Of a stretch of 34,699 bases of DNA, positions 1 through 8,559 are shown in pieces (position 1 is the first letter of the stretch; each line of letters begins with the position of its first letter). The stretch is from Deltaproteobacteria bacterium (GTDB taxonomy: Bacteria > Desulfobacterota > Desulfomonilia > Desulfomonilales > Desulfomonilaceae), in the NCBI GenBank assembly GCA_026388665.1, contig JAPLJJ010000051.1, forward strand, positions 1 to 34,699. The letters run 5' to 3'. Made by a program: the position numbers and the translations under genes. A model generated the notes under the pieces. That model was not told where the DNA came from and searched no databases. It saw only the letters and a program-made list of their open reading frames with translations.

Positions 1-1704
1 CTCATATTCGGCATATTATGTACACTGATATGTCTTATAGTTACAGGTTATGTTTTCAGGAACATCACTGTTACTGCGGTAACCATAGCGATACTCGGTC
101 TTTGTGTCCTATGGGTCCTGGGTTTGATGGCTATTCTGAGAATACCTTTAAATGCTACGACCAGTCTGTCCTTCGGGTTAATTCTCATCACGACCCTCGA
201 AATAGTTATCCACATGGTTATCAGGTACAACCAGTTTCATCAGGGTATCGCTGACAGGATATCTGCCGTCAAAGAGACTGTTCGGTACCTTGCACGGCCT
301 TGCCTCATTTCCTCTGCAACTACCGCCGTAGGTTTTGGGTCATGCATGATCACTTCCATACCCATGGTTTTTCAGTTGGGCCTGGTCATGTCGTTGGGTA
401 TAACTTTCTCCTTCTGTCTTGCGATGATCCTTACACCGACGGTAATTATTTCCCTAAAATCTATGGATGTCACCATCAAGGATGACAATGATCGGGATGG
501 CATGTCCAGGTTGCTTGACACGCTGATGAATTCCATCAGGAAGCATTATCGGCTTTACACTATTACTGGTTTTGTGATGATCGCAGTATTGTTTTGTGGC
601 GCGCCGTTCATTCGGTCCGATCCGCAGATCCTGCATCAGTTGGGAGAAGCCCGCCCTGAAGTGAAGGATATAAGGTTCGTAGAGGCCAATCTCGCGAGCA
701 TACATTCCGTCCAGTTAATGCTTGAAGCAAAGGACGGCGCCTTCAAGAAAGCTTCAATGTGGCAAAAGATCAAAGAGTTGGAAACGCGTCTGCGGGAAAT
801 ACCCGAGGTTGTTTCTACGGATTCGCTACTGCCTTTACTCGAGTACGTGCGTAGCATCGTTAAGACGGGGGATTCAGGTTCTGACGATTTGTTCGCCAAT
901 TCGAAAGTGCTCCCTCAAGTGCTATTTCTCACCTCATTCACGTCAGAAGGCAAACGGCTCATACGTAAGCACATAGACAATGATTTTGATCGTCTGAACA
1001 TCACTGTGAGGATCAATAATGATCCGTCTGTTCCGGTCATGCATACCGTGGGTAAGATTCAGTCCATGGCGGCGTCGGTCATGAGCCCGGACGCCAAGGT
1101 TGCGGTAACCGGTGAACTTGTGGTTATCGCGGCCCAGGGAGAAGACCTGATTCGTTCGGAAATTCAATCGATGTTTATTGCTATCGGCATAATAGCCATA
1201 TTGATGATGATTCAAATGGGCACACCGTTGTTCGGCTTGATAAGCCTCATCCCCAATATCCCTCCGGTAGCGGCGGTCTTTGGTATTATGGGCTATATGG
1301 GAATACCTCTTGATGGTGTAACTGTATTTGCCGCGACTGTGGCTATTGGGTTGGCGGTGGACAACACCATTCAATTTGTCGCGCAACTAAAACGGGAGAT
1401 AAAACTCAACCCTGAACTGGATGTCGAGAACTGTATGTTCAAAGCCTATAGTTTCGCGGCCAAGCCAATGGCGTCTTGGTCACTAGTGACACTACTAGGG
1501 TTCCTGGCTATGCTTGCGACACCTTTTCAGGCGGCGGTTTCATTTGGCGTTCTTGTCGCATCAGCAATATTCATGGGAATCTTTGGGGACCTAATCTTTA
1601 TGCAATCCATGATCCTAACGTTTCCGTGGATCAGGAGGGTCATCCAGAAGGTCGTGAGAAAAGAAGCCACTATTGTGGCGGAGGCAAAGAGCGGCGCATC
1701 ATGA
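1..1704 (+). CDS. MMPL/RND-superfamily transporter, C-terminal part (5' end outside window)
   Basis: The frame is open from the first base to the TGA at 1702-1704, so about 567 C-terminal residues of a longer protein are visible. The visible part begins within the first membrane bundle, continues to a helix near visible residues 182-202, then a soluble extracytoplasmic domain to about residue 385. A second bundle of hydrophobic helices runs to about residue 550, ending in a basic tail. The segment around visible residue 454 (GLAVDNTIQF) is the conserved acidic-residue helix of proton-driven RND proteins, and the weakly duplicated plan is typical of the MMPL/HpnN-like branch. Known members export lipids or other hydrophobic molecules across the inner membrane; the substrate here is unknown. 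The stop overlaps the start of the next gene (ATGA), so the two are probably translationally coupled. No periplasmic adaptor or outer-membrane channel gene is seen beside it. Confidence 0.88.
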   Translation, partial: LIFGILCTLICLIVTGYVFRNITVTAVTIAILGLCVLWVLGLMAILRIPLNATTSLSFGLILITTLEIVIHMVIRYNQFHQGIADRISAVKETVRYLARPCLISSATTAVGFGSCMITSIPMVFQLGLVMSLGITFSFCLAMILTPTVIISLKSMDVTIKDDNDRDGMSRLLDTLMNSIRKHYRLYTITGFVMIAVLFCGAPFIRSDPQILHQLGEARPEVKDIRFVEANLASIHSVQLMLEAKDGAFKKASMWQKIKELETRLREIPEVVSTDSLLPLLEYVRSIVKTGDSGSDDLFANSKVLPQVLFLTSFTSEGKRLIRKHIDNDFDRLNITVRINNDPSVPVMHTVGKIQSMAASVMSPDAKVAVTGELVVIAAQGEDLIRSEIQSMFIAIGIIAILMMIQMGTPLFGLISLIPNIPPVAAVFGIMGYMGIPLDGVTVFAATVAIGLAVDNTIQFVAQLKREIKLNPELDVENCMFKAYSFAAKPMASWSLVTLLGFLAMLATPFQAAVSFGVLVASAIFMGIFGDLIFMQSMILTFPWIRRVIQKVVRKEATIVAEAKSGAS

Positions 1705-4106
1705 ACGGGAGAGTTCATTACTGGATAGTATGCGATGCTGTCGCCTACATTAAGGCCCACGGCGACGAATTGCAAAAGAGGGCTTTGCAAGCTTTAGAGC
1801 TTGCGTACGGGGAAAGAATATCAACCGAAGAAATTCCGGCCCGAAAGAGCGCGGTAGAAAGGTTGGCGGGTTTTGAAGCCGGGCACACGGACAAATTCGG
1901 AGACTTGACCCTCCTAGTCCCTGCTTTACCGTGGGAAACGAAGCGAAACGTAACAGGCCTGTGCGGGCACATGTTTACCGCTTTCAATCACTTTATTAAT
2001 CCTCACCCGGAGGTTACCAAGCTATGGTCGACCGGCAATGGATATTCTTATAGCTCTTCTTCCATGCAGGGGTTCGATTCATTTGTGATAAAGGGTATTT
2101 CGGATTATTTGCATGGATTGGTAGATGAAGATCACTCACTTGTGTTGGATAGGGTAAGACCCGCATGGACTAAAGGAGTCCCGGAATGGCGGGATAACTT
2201 CGAACATGAAATTGTCAACACCACCTTCGCTCCCTGGAGCGTGCTGGTAAGGTTTTACTACTCTTATCTTCTTCACAAACACAACGAACCACTTGAGGTG
2301 AGGGGGCCCAATTCGCACATCGTGGGGCTTCAGCTCCTTGGGCCTGTTTTTCACGCCGCTGCAGACGCATGTTCACCGCAGCATGTGCGGCCCGCTCTCG
2401 GATTTGGACATCAGGTTTGGGAAAATTACGTGCAGTCGAGGGTATACGGCCGAGAAGTGGATGTGAGCCCTAAACTGATACTGGAAATAATGTCCAAGGC
2501 GCCTTTTCAGCCTGAATTAACGGCCAAGGAAGGTCCGCTGAAGGGTCGATTTGATGTTGAAACTTTTGTTTACGAATTAAGTGTCAAGACTGCTGAAACC
2601 TTAAACAAGTCCACGTCCACATCGTGGACCGAGTTATGGCAGGCTGGTGAGAATTTCTGGCGATGGTACCTCACCGGGAAGCACATGAATGATGATGCCC
2701 GGTATCTGTACAATCAGGCAGTGGCCGCGGCAATATACATTGTCGTCCGAGCCTACCAAGACCTCAAGAATCTCGGCATTCTGACGCCGGACCAAGGTCT
2801 ACGAGACCCTTCCAAGCTGCCGACTCTTGTGCGGATACAGGATGATGGACCCGACATGCCATTCAAGAGGCTAAGCGAACATGACTTGCCCCCGGAAGAA
2901 ACAAGACCGACGCCCCTTAGCCATGCTAGAGACATCTTGGGCTTTGATCCTTCAGGAGAAACAGAAGTCCAAAGTCGCCTTGCTGAGTTCACAGCGCTCT
3001 TTTCCAGGACTGCTTCTCATGCCCGCCAGAAGAAAGACTTTAAAAATCTCCTGGGGCGACTCGAGAAATCACTTGTTCAAGAGTATCAACTTCGGGCACA
3101 AAGGGTTGATAGAGCATTCTGTCCACTCAGAGCTGTGGAAAAAATCCCCATTGATTCGGACATTAGCGCTCACTTCGGCATGGGTACTTTCAGATTGCCC
3201 TCGCTGGCCGAATGCAATGATTCGGCTCTGCTTGCCGATTATATGGATCAGTTGGATAGTCACTCGGAGATGGCCCACAGGTTGGAATTGACCCAGGCCA
3301 TTTCGTCCCTCAACTTCTACATGACTAGGCGCGAATTGCCTGAATCGCGGTCTCAGAGAATTGATCGTGAAATCGCTAACCTGCGAAGGGCAAGGGATGG
3401 GACGACCTTACAGAACGAAACCAGAGTATTAGCAAAGACAATCGTTGAGTCAGGAGGAGGCATTCTCCAGAAGGCTGTTTCCGTTGTTCAGGAGTTCGTA
3501 GCCGCATTTTCCAGGGTTCCGGCAATGGCGTTGGCCACCGCTGTGTCAGTGGTTCTCGTGGTAATCTTAGTTGTGCCTTGGGGTGATAAATTGCCTGTAA
3601 TGGGTCTGAGCGGCGAAACATGGGATGAATCAGGTTACCCTGTGGCCAAACCAAAAGGTCTGATTCTTATGGCTCCAAAAGTCGTGCCCCCCGCTCCAGC
3701 GGTCGCAGAACCGAAAGTAGCCACCATACTGTATTTTAAGGATTTTTCAGAACCAGTGAAACAGGATTGGATCAATAACCTGTATGCAAAACTCAATCCG
3801 GACGAAGATCTGAGGAAAAAATATTCTTTTGTTTCTCCACGCGACTTGGAACAGGCCGTGAAGAAGGGTGAGGTAAAAACCGAAAAGAGAGACCAGATGC
3901 TTGATGACCTCAGAAAATCTCTCGGTGTATCGAATGCCCTTCTCATTTCCGTTGTATCGGTTCGAGAGGGATTCAAAGTGGAAAGCGAGTCGCTAAACCT
4001 TCAAAGCGGTGAAACCCGGAGCCATAAAACAGCAGGCACGTTTAGCTCAGAGGAACTCCCACTCGAACTCGAAAAAGCTTTCCATGCCCTATTGAAGCAA
4101 GAATAA
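1701..4106 (+). CDS. Membrane-anchored protein with zinc-dependent phospholipase C/S1-P1-like domain and C-terminal TolB/CsgG-like domain
   Basis: This is an 801-residue protein from the ATG at 1701, which overlaps the upstream stop; an upstream in-frame extension would run deep into the transporter gene and is unlikely. The N-terminal third has the metal-ligand pattern of zinc-dependent phospholipase C and S1/P1 nuclease: H218-x3-D222-x5-H228-x8-H237-x3-E241, with proline before H228 replaced in the order D-A-C-S-P-Q-H. H6, D64 or D68, H90 and H97 are candidates for the remaining ligands. There is no signal peptide. A helical middle follows, then one transmembrane segment at about 608-630, a proline-rich linker near 655-675, and a terminal alpha/beta domain resembling TolB-N/CsgG-type folds. 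The predicted topology puts the zinc domain in the cytoplasm and the C-terminus outside, which is odd because most relatives are secreted. The enzymatic activity is inferred from motif only; it could be a phosphodiesterase or a non-catalytic lipid binder. Confidence 0.75.
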   Translation: MNGRVHYWIVCDAVAYIKAHGDELQKRALQALELAYGERISTEEIPARKSAVERLAGFEAGHTDKFGDLTLLVPALPWETKRNVTGLCGHMFTAFNHFINPHPEVTKLWSTGNGYSYSSSSMQGFDSFVIKGISDYLHGLVDEDHSLVLDRVRPAWTKGVPEWRDNFEHEIVNTTFAPWSVLVRFYYSYLLHKHNEPLEVRGPNSHIVGLQLLGPVFHAAADACSPQHVRPALGFGHQVWENYVQSRVYGREVDVSPKLILEIMSKAPFQPELTAKEGPLKGRFDVETFVYELSVKTAETLNKSTSTSWTELWQAGENFWRWYLTGKHMNDDARYLYNQAVAAAIYIVVRAYQDLKNLGILTPDQGLRDPSKLPTLVRIQDDGPDMPFKRLSEHDLPPEETRPTPLSHARDILGFDPSGETEVQSRLAEFTALFSRTASHARQKKDFKNLLGRLEKSLVQEYQLRAQRVDRAFCPLRAVEKIPIDSDISAHFGMGTFRLPSLAECNDSALLADYMDQLDSHSEMAHRLELTQAISSLNFYMTRRELPESRSQRIDREIANLRRARDGTTLQNETRVLAKTIVESGGGILQKAVSVVQEFVAAFSRVPAMALATAVSVVLVVILVVPWGDKLPVMGLSGETWDESGYPVAKPKGLILMAPKVVPPAPAVAEPKVATILYFKDFSEPVKQDWINNLYAKLNPDEDLRKKYSFVSPRDLEQAVKKGEVKTEKRDQMLDDLRKSLGVSNALLISVVSVREGFKVESESLNLQSGETRSHKTAGTFSSEELPLELEKAFHALLKQE

Positions 4107-4120
4107 AGGAGTTATGTCAC

Positions 4121-4906
4121 ATGTCAGTTAATGGCAAGTATTACCTGATCGCTGTCCTATTAATGGTTTTCCTTTGTCTCTGTGAGATCTCACATGCAAT
4201 GACGGCGAAGGAAATAGTCGAGAAAGCCCAAAAAAGCCAAGTTGGCGAATCATTCCGGGGTGCTGTGCAAGTCGAGACATTCAGGGGAGATAAGAGAGTT
4301 TCTCAGCATTCGCTGTGGGTCATGGGACAGGTGGAAAAAGATGAGAGTATTATGTTTCTTGACTTCACTGAGCCGGAAGACTCCAAAGGCGTGCGAATCC
4401 TGTGCCTGATCAAGCTTGATCAAGACCCTAAAGGCTATATGTATTTACCTGCCACGAACGAAACTTTTCCCGTTGATGTTCTGGATCCCGGGACGGATAT
4501 AGGCGGAACAGGGCTGTCGATGGCTGATTTTAGGCCTCTTATTCCTGAGAAGGGTGAAACCGAAACTCTGTTAAAGGAAGAGGATGTTAACGGACTGCCA
4601 TGTTACGTCGTCCAAATAGCAGCCCCCGACGGGAAAGATCAGCGCCTCGTCTGGATAACCAAAGACCGGTTCGATTTGACAAAGCTGGAACAGAAAACGG
4701 CGGATGGGAAGATCCAGCGGACAATGCGTGTGGTGGAGTTTTTTGAAACCAAGGATGGGAAGCGCTATCCTCGGGAAGAAGAAATAACACTTCCAACAAA
4801 GGGCGTCAAAATCAAGGTGCGACAGGACAATGCAGTTTTTGGAATAGTGATGCCGGAAGAACTCACCGATCCCAAGACCTTTGGTAATTTTAAGTGGCAG
4901 ATTTGA
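4121..4906 (+). CDS. Secreted outer-membrane lipoprotein-sorting (LolA-like) protein
   Basis: This is a 261-residue protein with a good ribosome site (AAGGAG, about 9 bases before the ATG). A Sec signal peptide covers residues 1-26, with likely cleavage after S-H-A; there is no lipobox cysteine, so the mature protein should be soluble in the periplasm. The body (MTAKEIVEKAQ onward, then a run of beta-strand-like segments with V-W-I-T-K-D and a lysine-rich end) fits the family annotated as outer membrane lipoprotein-sorting protein, a LolA/LolB-like half-barrel that binds acyl chains. Members are often encoded beside MMPL transporters, as here, and probably carry the exported lipid. It is the last gene of the operon, 14 bases after the phospholipase-like gene, and convergent with the AsmA-like gene. 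Confidence 0.82.
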   Translation: MSVNGKYYLIAVLLMVFLCLCEISHAMTAKEIVEKAQKSQVGESFRGAVQVETFRGDKRVSQHSLWVMGQVEKDESIMFLDFTEPEDSKGVRILCLIKLDQDPKGYMYLPATNETFPVDVLDPGTDIGGTGLSMADFRPLIPEKGETETLLKEEDVNGLPCYVVQIAAPDGKDQRLVWITKDRFDLTKLEQKTADGKIQRTMRVVEFFETKDGKRYPREEEITLPTKGVKIKVRQDNAVFGIVMPEELTDPKTFGNFKWQI

Positions 4907-4946
4907 ACACTGTCGTGCGGTGCCGATAGGATCTTTAAAGTAAACC

Positions 4947-7385
4947 CTATTCTTTCATAAGAGCTTCTAGTTTTTCCAGGGTTGATCTGTCGATGTCACG
5001 GTTTTGCAGCGGTGTTACCCCTAAGCCGGACAACAGTGGCCCAGAGAGCCTCGTAAAAACCGTAACTGGTATTTTCAACAAACTGTCCCGATGCCGCTGC
5101 ATAAGCTCCCCAATAATTGGAACAGCTTCCAGGGGTTCACTCCCCACAACGTTGGTTCGTATTCCAAGAGTTGCAGTCAGTTCGAGAGGCCCTATTTCCA
5201 GCGAGCCAATGGCCGCTGAAGTAATTTCCTGCCCTTTCATGCGGAAGTTCACAGTTGAGGCCTTTCCCGACTTTATAATCAGATCTGCCAGCACTTCATC
5301 GAACTGAATAAAAACCCCTTTCATTGATACAGGCCGGGGTTTGATCACATTTCCGATTAGGCTGTGGGATTGTGTCAGAATCTGAACTATGCGGTCGGCT
5401 GTTACTTTTCCTTGTGAAACTTTGAGAGAAACGCTTCCCGTAAGTGTCCGAAGAGATCCAACGTCTCTAAAAGTCCCGTTCAGTCTAAACGGGGCCTCAA
5501 CGTACCCAGTCGCCTTTCCGGTCAGATCACGGATAGTAGCGGTTTGCCCTCTGAATTCGAGAGACCCTGACATATTTTGAAGGCCCCAAAGGGCTTTGTC
5601 AGGCAGGCAATTCACAGAAGTGATATGAATGCGACCGGAATTCAGTATCCCTGATGCCGAATTCTGTGCCAACATAAAAATTTTGAGCGCCCCGGAAATT
5701 CCCAGCTTACTGATGCTTTGATCGTAAGACAGTAGTGAGGCGACGTTTTCCGTCTCCATGTCGATATCAAGCCTACCGAAACGATCATTCTTGTCCATGA
5801 GCAGGCCTTTTGCCTTGACCCTTAGGCCTTGTGCTCGCAGAAGACTCTCATTCACGGTCAGCCCTACTTGGGACCACTTTCCCGCTGCTTGAAGATCTGC
5901 TCTTTCCCCGTCCTGCTTTCTGAATCCATTTGCGGCGATAAACTGTACGCGCTCCAAATCAGTATTTAGAGACCAATTGATTTTAGAAGGGTCTCCGGAA
6001 AACTTCACGGCAATTGGGGCCAAGCCTTCTATGCGCCACCTGTTGTTTTCCTTCGAAGTGTTTGAAGGCAAGTATTTGCAATTGAGAGTGAGCGACGCAT
6101 TGCCATCAAAAGAGACATTTTGTGAGCCGATTCGTGCAACCCGGATCCCTGCCGTGGCTTTTTCAGCATTAAATCCGCAACTTAGTAATGTAGGGCACCA
6201 CGACAATGACATCTGAGTGCAATCGGCTTCAGCGTCCACGATTAATTGATCGAAGTTGCCTTTTAGTTTCGCTTTGACGATAGCGGGACCGCTCACTTGC
6301 CATTCCCTCACGCCGTTGGCGCCCACGCTCTTTAGCCAGTCGGCCCTTGCGGATAATTCTGCTGTTAGATCCAGAAAAGGCGAGAGAGAAAACGGATCTT
6401 TGATATTTCCTATTGATGTAAACTTGAATTCGAACCCTTCAGGAGAACGTGCGACCACGGATGCATAAAATGGTTTTGTCGAGTCGCTAGAAGGCTCCAG
6501 ACTCAACGCGGCTTGTAATTCTACACCCCGAATATTCAATGCGACGGGAATATTTCTCAGGTAAGGTGAGAACAGCCCAGTGTGCAGCGACTTTGAAGAA
6601 ATGTCGAGTTTGGCGGTGCGCACACTCGTATCAGGCCAATCCATTCCGACAGAGCCCTGGATTTTGACATTTGCTCTGTCAGTGTTCTCCGCCCTTAAAT
6701 AGGCATTCAAATCGAGAGAAATTGTTTCATCTAATGATGTGTGACTCAAGAAGCCGCTGATATCGGTCAGTGAAATCACTATTTCCTTGCGAGGACTATC
6801 TTTTCGGTCAATCCAATCAACCCGGCCATTGGTAAAGTGGATGGTTTGAACTCGCCAGTTAAGATTGGTTGCAAATTGGTCACGGATGTCGTCAAACCGG
6901 TTCTGTTCATCCGATGCGACAGTTTGGTTCTTAGCCTCCCCATTTTTCGGCTTTTCTTTAATGAGATTGCCGGCCACTGTCTTATATGCAACGATAATCG
7001 GAATCGTAATATTTCCCCCTGCATCTCGTGATACCGAAGTCGAGAAACCGTCAAGGATCATTGATTTTATGATGAATTCCCGTTTTAATAGTCCCTTCAT
7101 GGATGGCGACAATGTTAAGGTGTCTGAGGAAAATATCGGATTGTTGTTGCTATCTGTTACCAGCAGTCCGACAAGGAAAACGGAAACTATCGAAGGAAAT
7201 GAATACGATATATTCGAGGATTTGACTGACACCTTCAGGCCCGTAGTTTCTACCAGATAATTCTCAACCGCGCGGCTGATCAACTCCGACTGAGGGAGAT
7301 ATATCCACAGTGCGCCAAAAACAACTATTGCCAGCGTTGTTATCGCGACTAGCGCCGCTCCTATCAGAATGACAACCCGTGGCAT
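4947..7385 (-). CDS. AsmA-like (bridge-type) envelope protein
   Basis: The protein is 812 residues if started at the ATG at 7383-7385, which has a CGGAG site 9 bases upstream and places a signal anchor right at the N-terminus (VVILIGAALVAITTLAIVVF). An upstream ATG at 7463 would add 26 residues but has a poorly spaced ribosome site. After the single membrane anchor the protein is almost wholly beta-rich, with repeated LDxxG and F-x-G-N-A-type strands. A C-terminal region (ADLIIKSGKAST, GSLEIGPLEL) matches the AsmA-like C-terminal domain. AsmA-clan proteins (AsmA, TamB, YhdP) span the periplasm and help move phospholipids or insert outer-membrane proteins. It is a single-gene unit, convergent with the LolA-like gene and divergent from the lipid kinase, both also lipid-related. 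Confidence 0.8.
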   Translation of the reverse strand: MPRVVILIGAALVAITTLAIVVFGALWIYLPQSELISRAVENYLVETTGLKVSVKSSNISYSFPSIVSVFLVGLLVTDSNNNPIFSSDTLTLSPSMKGLLKREFIIKSMILDGFSTSVSRDAGGNITIPIIVAYKTVAGNLIKEKPKNGEAKNQTVASDEQNRFDDIRDQFATNLNWRVQTIHFTNGRVDWIDRKDSPRKEIVISLTDISGFLSHTSLDETISLDLNAYLRAENTDRANVKIQGSVGMDWPDTSVRTAKLDISSKSLHTGLFSPYLRNIPVALNIRGVELQAALSLEPSSDSTKPFYASVVARSPEGFEFKFTSIGNIKDPFSLSPFLDLTAELSARADWLKSVGANGVREWQVSGPAIVKAKLKGNFDQLIVDAEADCTQMSLSWCPTLLSCGFNAEKATAGIRVARIGSQNVSFDGNASLTLNCKYLPSNTSKENNRWRIEGLAPIAVKFSGDPSKINWSLNTDLERVQFIAANGFRKQDGERADLQAAGKWSQVGLTVNESLLRAQGLRVKAKGLLMDKNDRFGRLDIDMETENVASLLSYDQSISKLGISGALKIFMLAQNSASGILNSGRIHITSVNCLPDKALWGLQNMSGSLEFRGQTATIRDLTGKATGYVEAPFRLNGTFRDVGSLRTLTGSVSLKVSQGKVTADRIVQILTQSHSLIGNVIKPRPVSMKGVFIQFDEVLADLIIKSGKASTVNFRMKGQEITSAAIGSLEIGPLELTATLGIRTNVVGSEPLEAVPIIGELMQRHRDSLLKIPVTVFTRLSGPLLSGLGVTPLQNRDIDRSTLEKLEALMKE

Positions 7386-7648
7386 AATGTCAGGCTCCGG
7401 AGAACTTTTCCTAGTAATAAAGAATGGACGGTTATACAAAAAAACTGAACGGTCGGCTGACATGCCCTCAAGGTCAGGATTACTCTGTCACAACTGAGGA
7501 CACGAGAGTATTTTGGCAGATCCAGGTTGCGTTTGCAATCTGGATTGACCGGCAGATCATAACCTATGGTCCCACCACAACCCCTGCCGGGTGGTAATGT
7601 TTTTTGGGCCATCTTTGTGGTGTATAAAATTTTGAGAGGGAGTGGGGT
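7386..7648. other. Divergent intergenic region between AsmA-like and lipid kinase genes
   Basis: This holds the start regions of two divergent genes. A TATAAAAT box lies at 7622-7629, only about 20 bases before the kinase ATG and without a convincing -35 partner. An in-frame extension of the AsmA-like gene to 7463 is open through part of it. No RNA gene or repeat was recognised. Confidence 0.4.
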
Positions 7649-8536
7649 ATGAACTTGTTGATAATCGGCAACCCTATAGCCGGTAGAGGAAAGACATTCC
7701 AACGGGTCGAAAAGTTGGCCGGTTTGTTGAAGCATAACGGCCACAGGGTGGAAGTCTTTCTCTCGGAAAAATCGGGGGATGCATCGCTTCGGGCCGCTTC
7801 CATAGCCGCCGATTTGGACCGGATCGTGGTTGCCGGCGGGGACGGTACTCTTAACGAGGTCCTCAACGGTCTTGTAGATCCTTCCGCTCTTCCTATTGTT
7901 CATATGCCATCAGGCACGGCCAACATGCTTGCCCGAGAACTGGATATTCCAACCAAGGTTTCAGATGTAGCCCATCTCGTGGATACTGGACACATACTGC
8001 CCATAGATATGGGGATTGCGTCGGGACGGCGATTCCTCCTGGTAGCCGGTGTGGGTTTTGATTCGTTTGTTACCATGCAATTAAAGGAAATGCGCGGACA
8101 AACCCTTGGCTATCGTGGTTATTTCAAACCTATCATTAAAGCTAGCCTTGGCTATTACCCTACCAATGTGAAGGTATGGGTAGATGACCTAAGACCCATT
8201 GAAGGCCAAATGGCAATGGTCCTCAAGACCCGCTATTATGGGGGCGTTTTTGTCTTTGCGGAGGAAGCTAGACTGGACTCAGGTTTTTTTCATATCCGTG
8301 TTTTCCCGCGTGGAACACGATCGGCAATTCTCAAATATGGCGCAGCCGGTTTGATAAGAAAAATTTCTCGATTATCCGAGGTGGTATGTATCAAGGGGAC
8401 GAGAGTAAGGATAGAGGCGGAAACCGCTTTGCCGGTACAACTTGACGGCGATCATTGTGGCTGGACGCCGGTTGAGATGGAGATCCAGCCGGGCGTCGTG
8501 CCAATAGTTGTTCCACCAAGGTCTAGATATAATTAA
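7649..8536 (+). CDS. Diacylglycerol kinase-family lipid kinase
   Basis: This 295-residue protein has the DAGK catalytic domain. The N-terminus reads N-P-I-A-G-R-G-K, the nucleotide-binding GGDGT motif is at residues 63-67, and P-S-G-T-A-N-M-L-A-R follows at about 90-99, all in the order seen in YegS/DgkB/sphingosine-kinase relatives. The length is normal for the bacterial family. Such enzymes phosphorylate diacylglycerol or related lipids at the cytoplasmic face of the inner membrane, recycling lipid headgroup by-products or making phosphatidate. A purine-rich GAGGGAG site precedes the ATG. It sits alone, divergent from the AsmA-like gene and convergent with lptG. The exact lipid substrate (diacylglycerol or another) cannot be told. 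Confidence 0.9.
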   Translation: MNLLIIGNPIAGRGKTFQRVEKLAGLLKHNGHRVEVFLSEKSGDASLRAASIAADLDRIVVAGGDGTLNEVLNGLVDPSALPIVHMPSGTANMLARELDIPTKVSDVAHLVDTGHILPIDMGIASGRRFLLVAGVGFDSFVTMQLKEMRGQTLGYRGYFKPIIKASLGYYPTNVKVWVDDLRPIEGQMAMVLKTRYYGGVFVFAEEARLDSGFFHIRVFPRGTRSAILKYGAAGLIRKISRLSEVVCIKGTRVRIEAETALPVQLDGDHCGWTPVEMEIQPGVVPIVVPPRSRYN

Positions 8537-8559
8537 CTATTTGCGATTAATTTTAAAAA

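Noticed and set aside
943-1386. A 147-residue open frame on the minus strand within the first MMPL gene
   Set aside because: It overlaps a strongly supported membrane protein gene on the other strand, has no ribosome site and no recognisable motif.
3376-3976. Minus-strand open frames inside the phospholipase-like gene
   Set aside because: They are antisense to a continuous coding frame with clear domains, and their composition is irregular.
7364-7903. Minus-strand 179-residue open frame across the AsmA-like/lipid kinase spacer
   Set aside because: It overlaps both genes' starts, has no known motif and is antisense to the catalytic region of the kinase.
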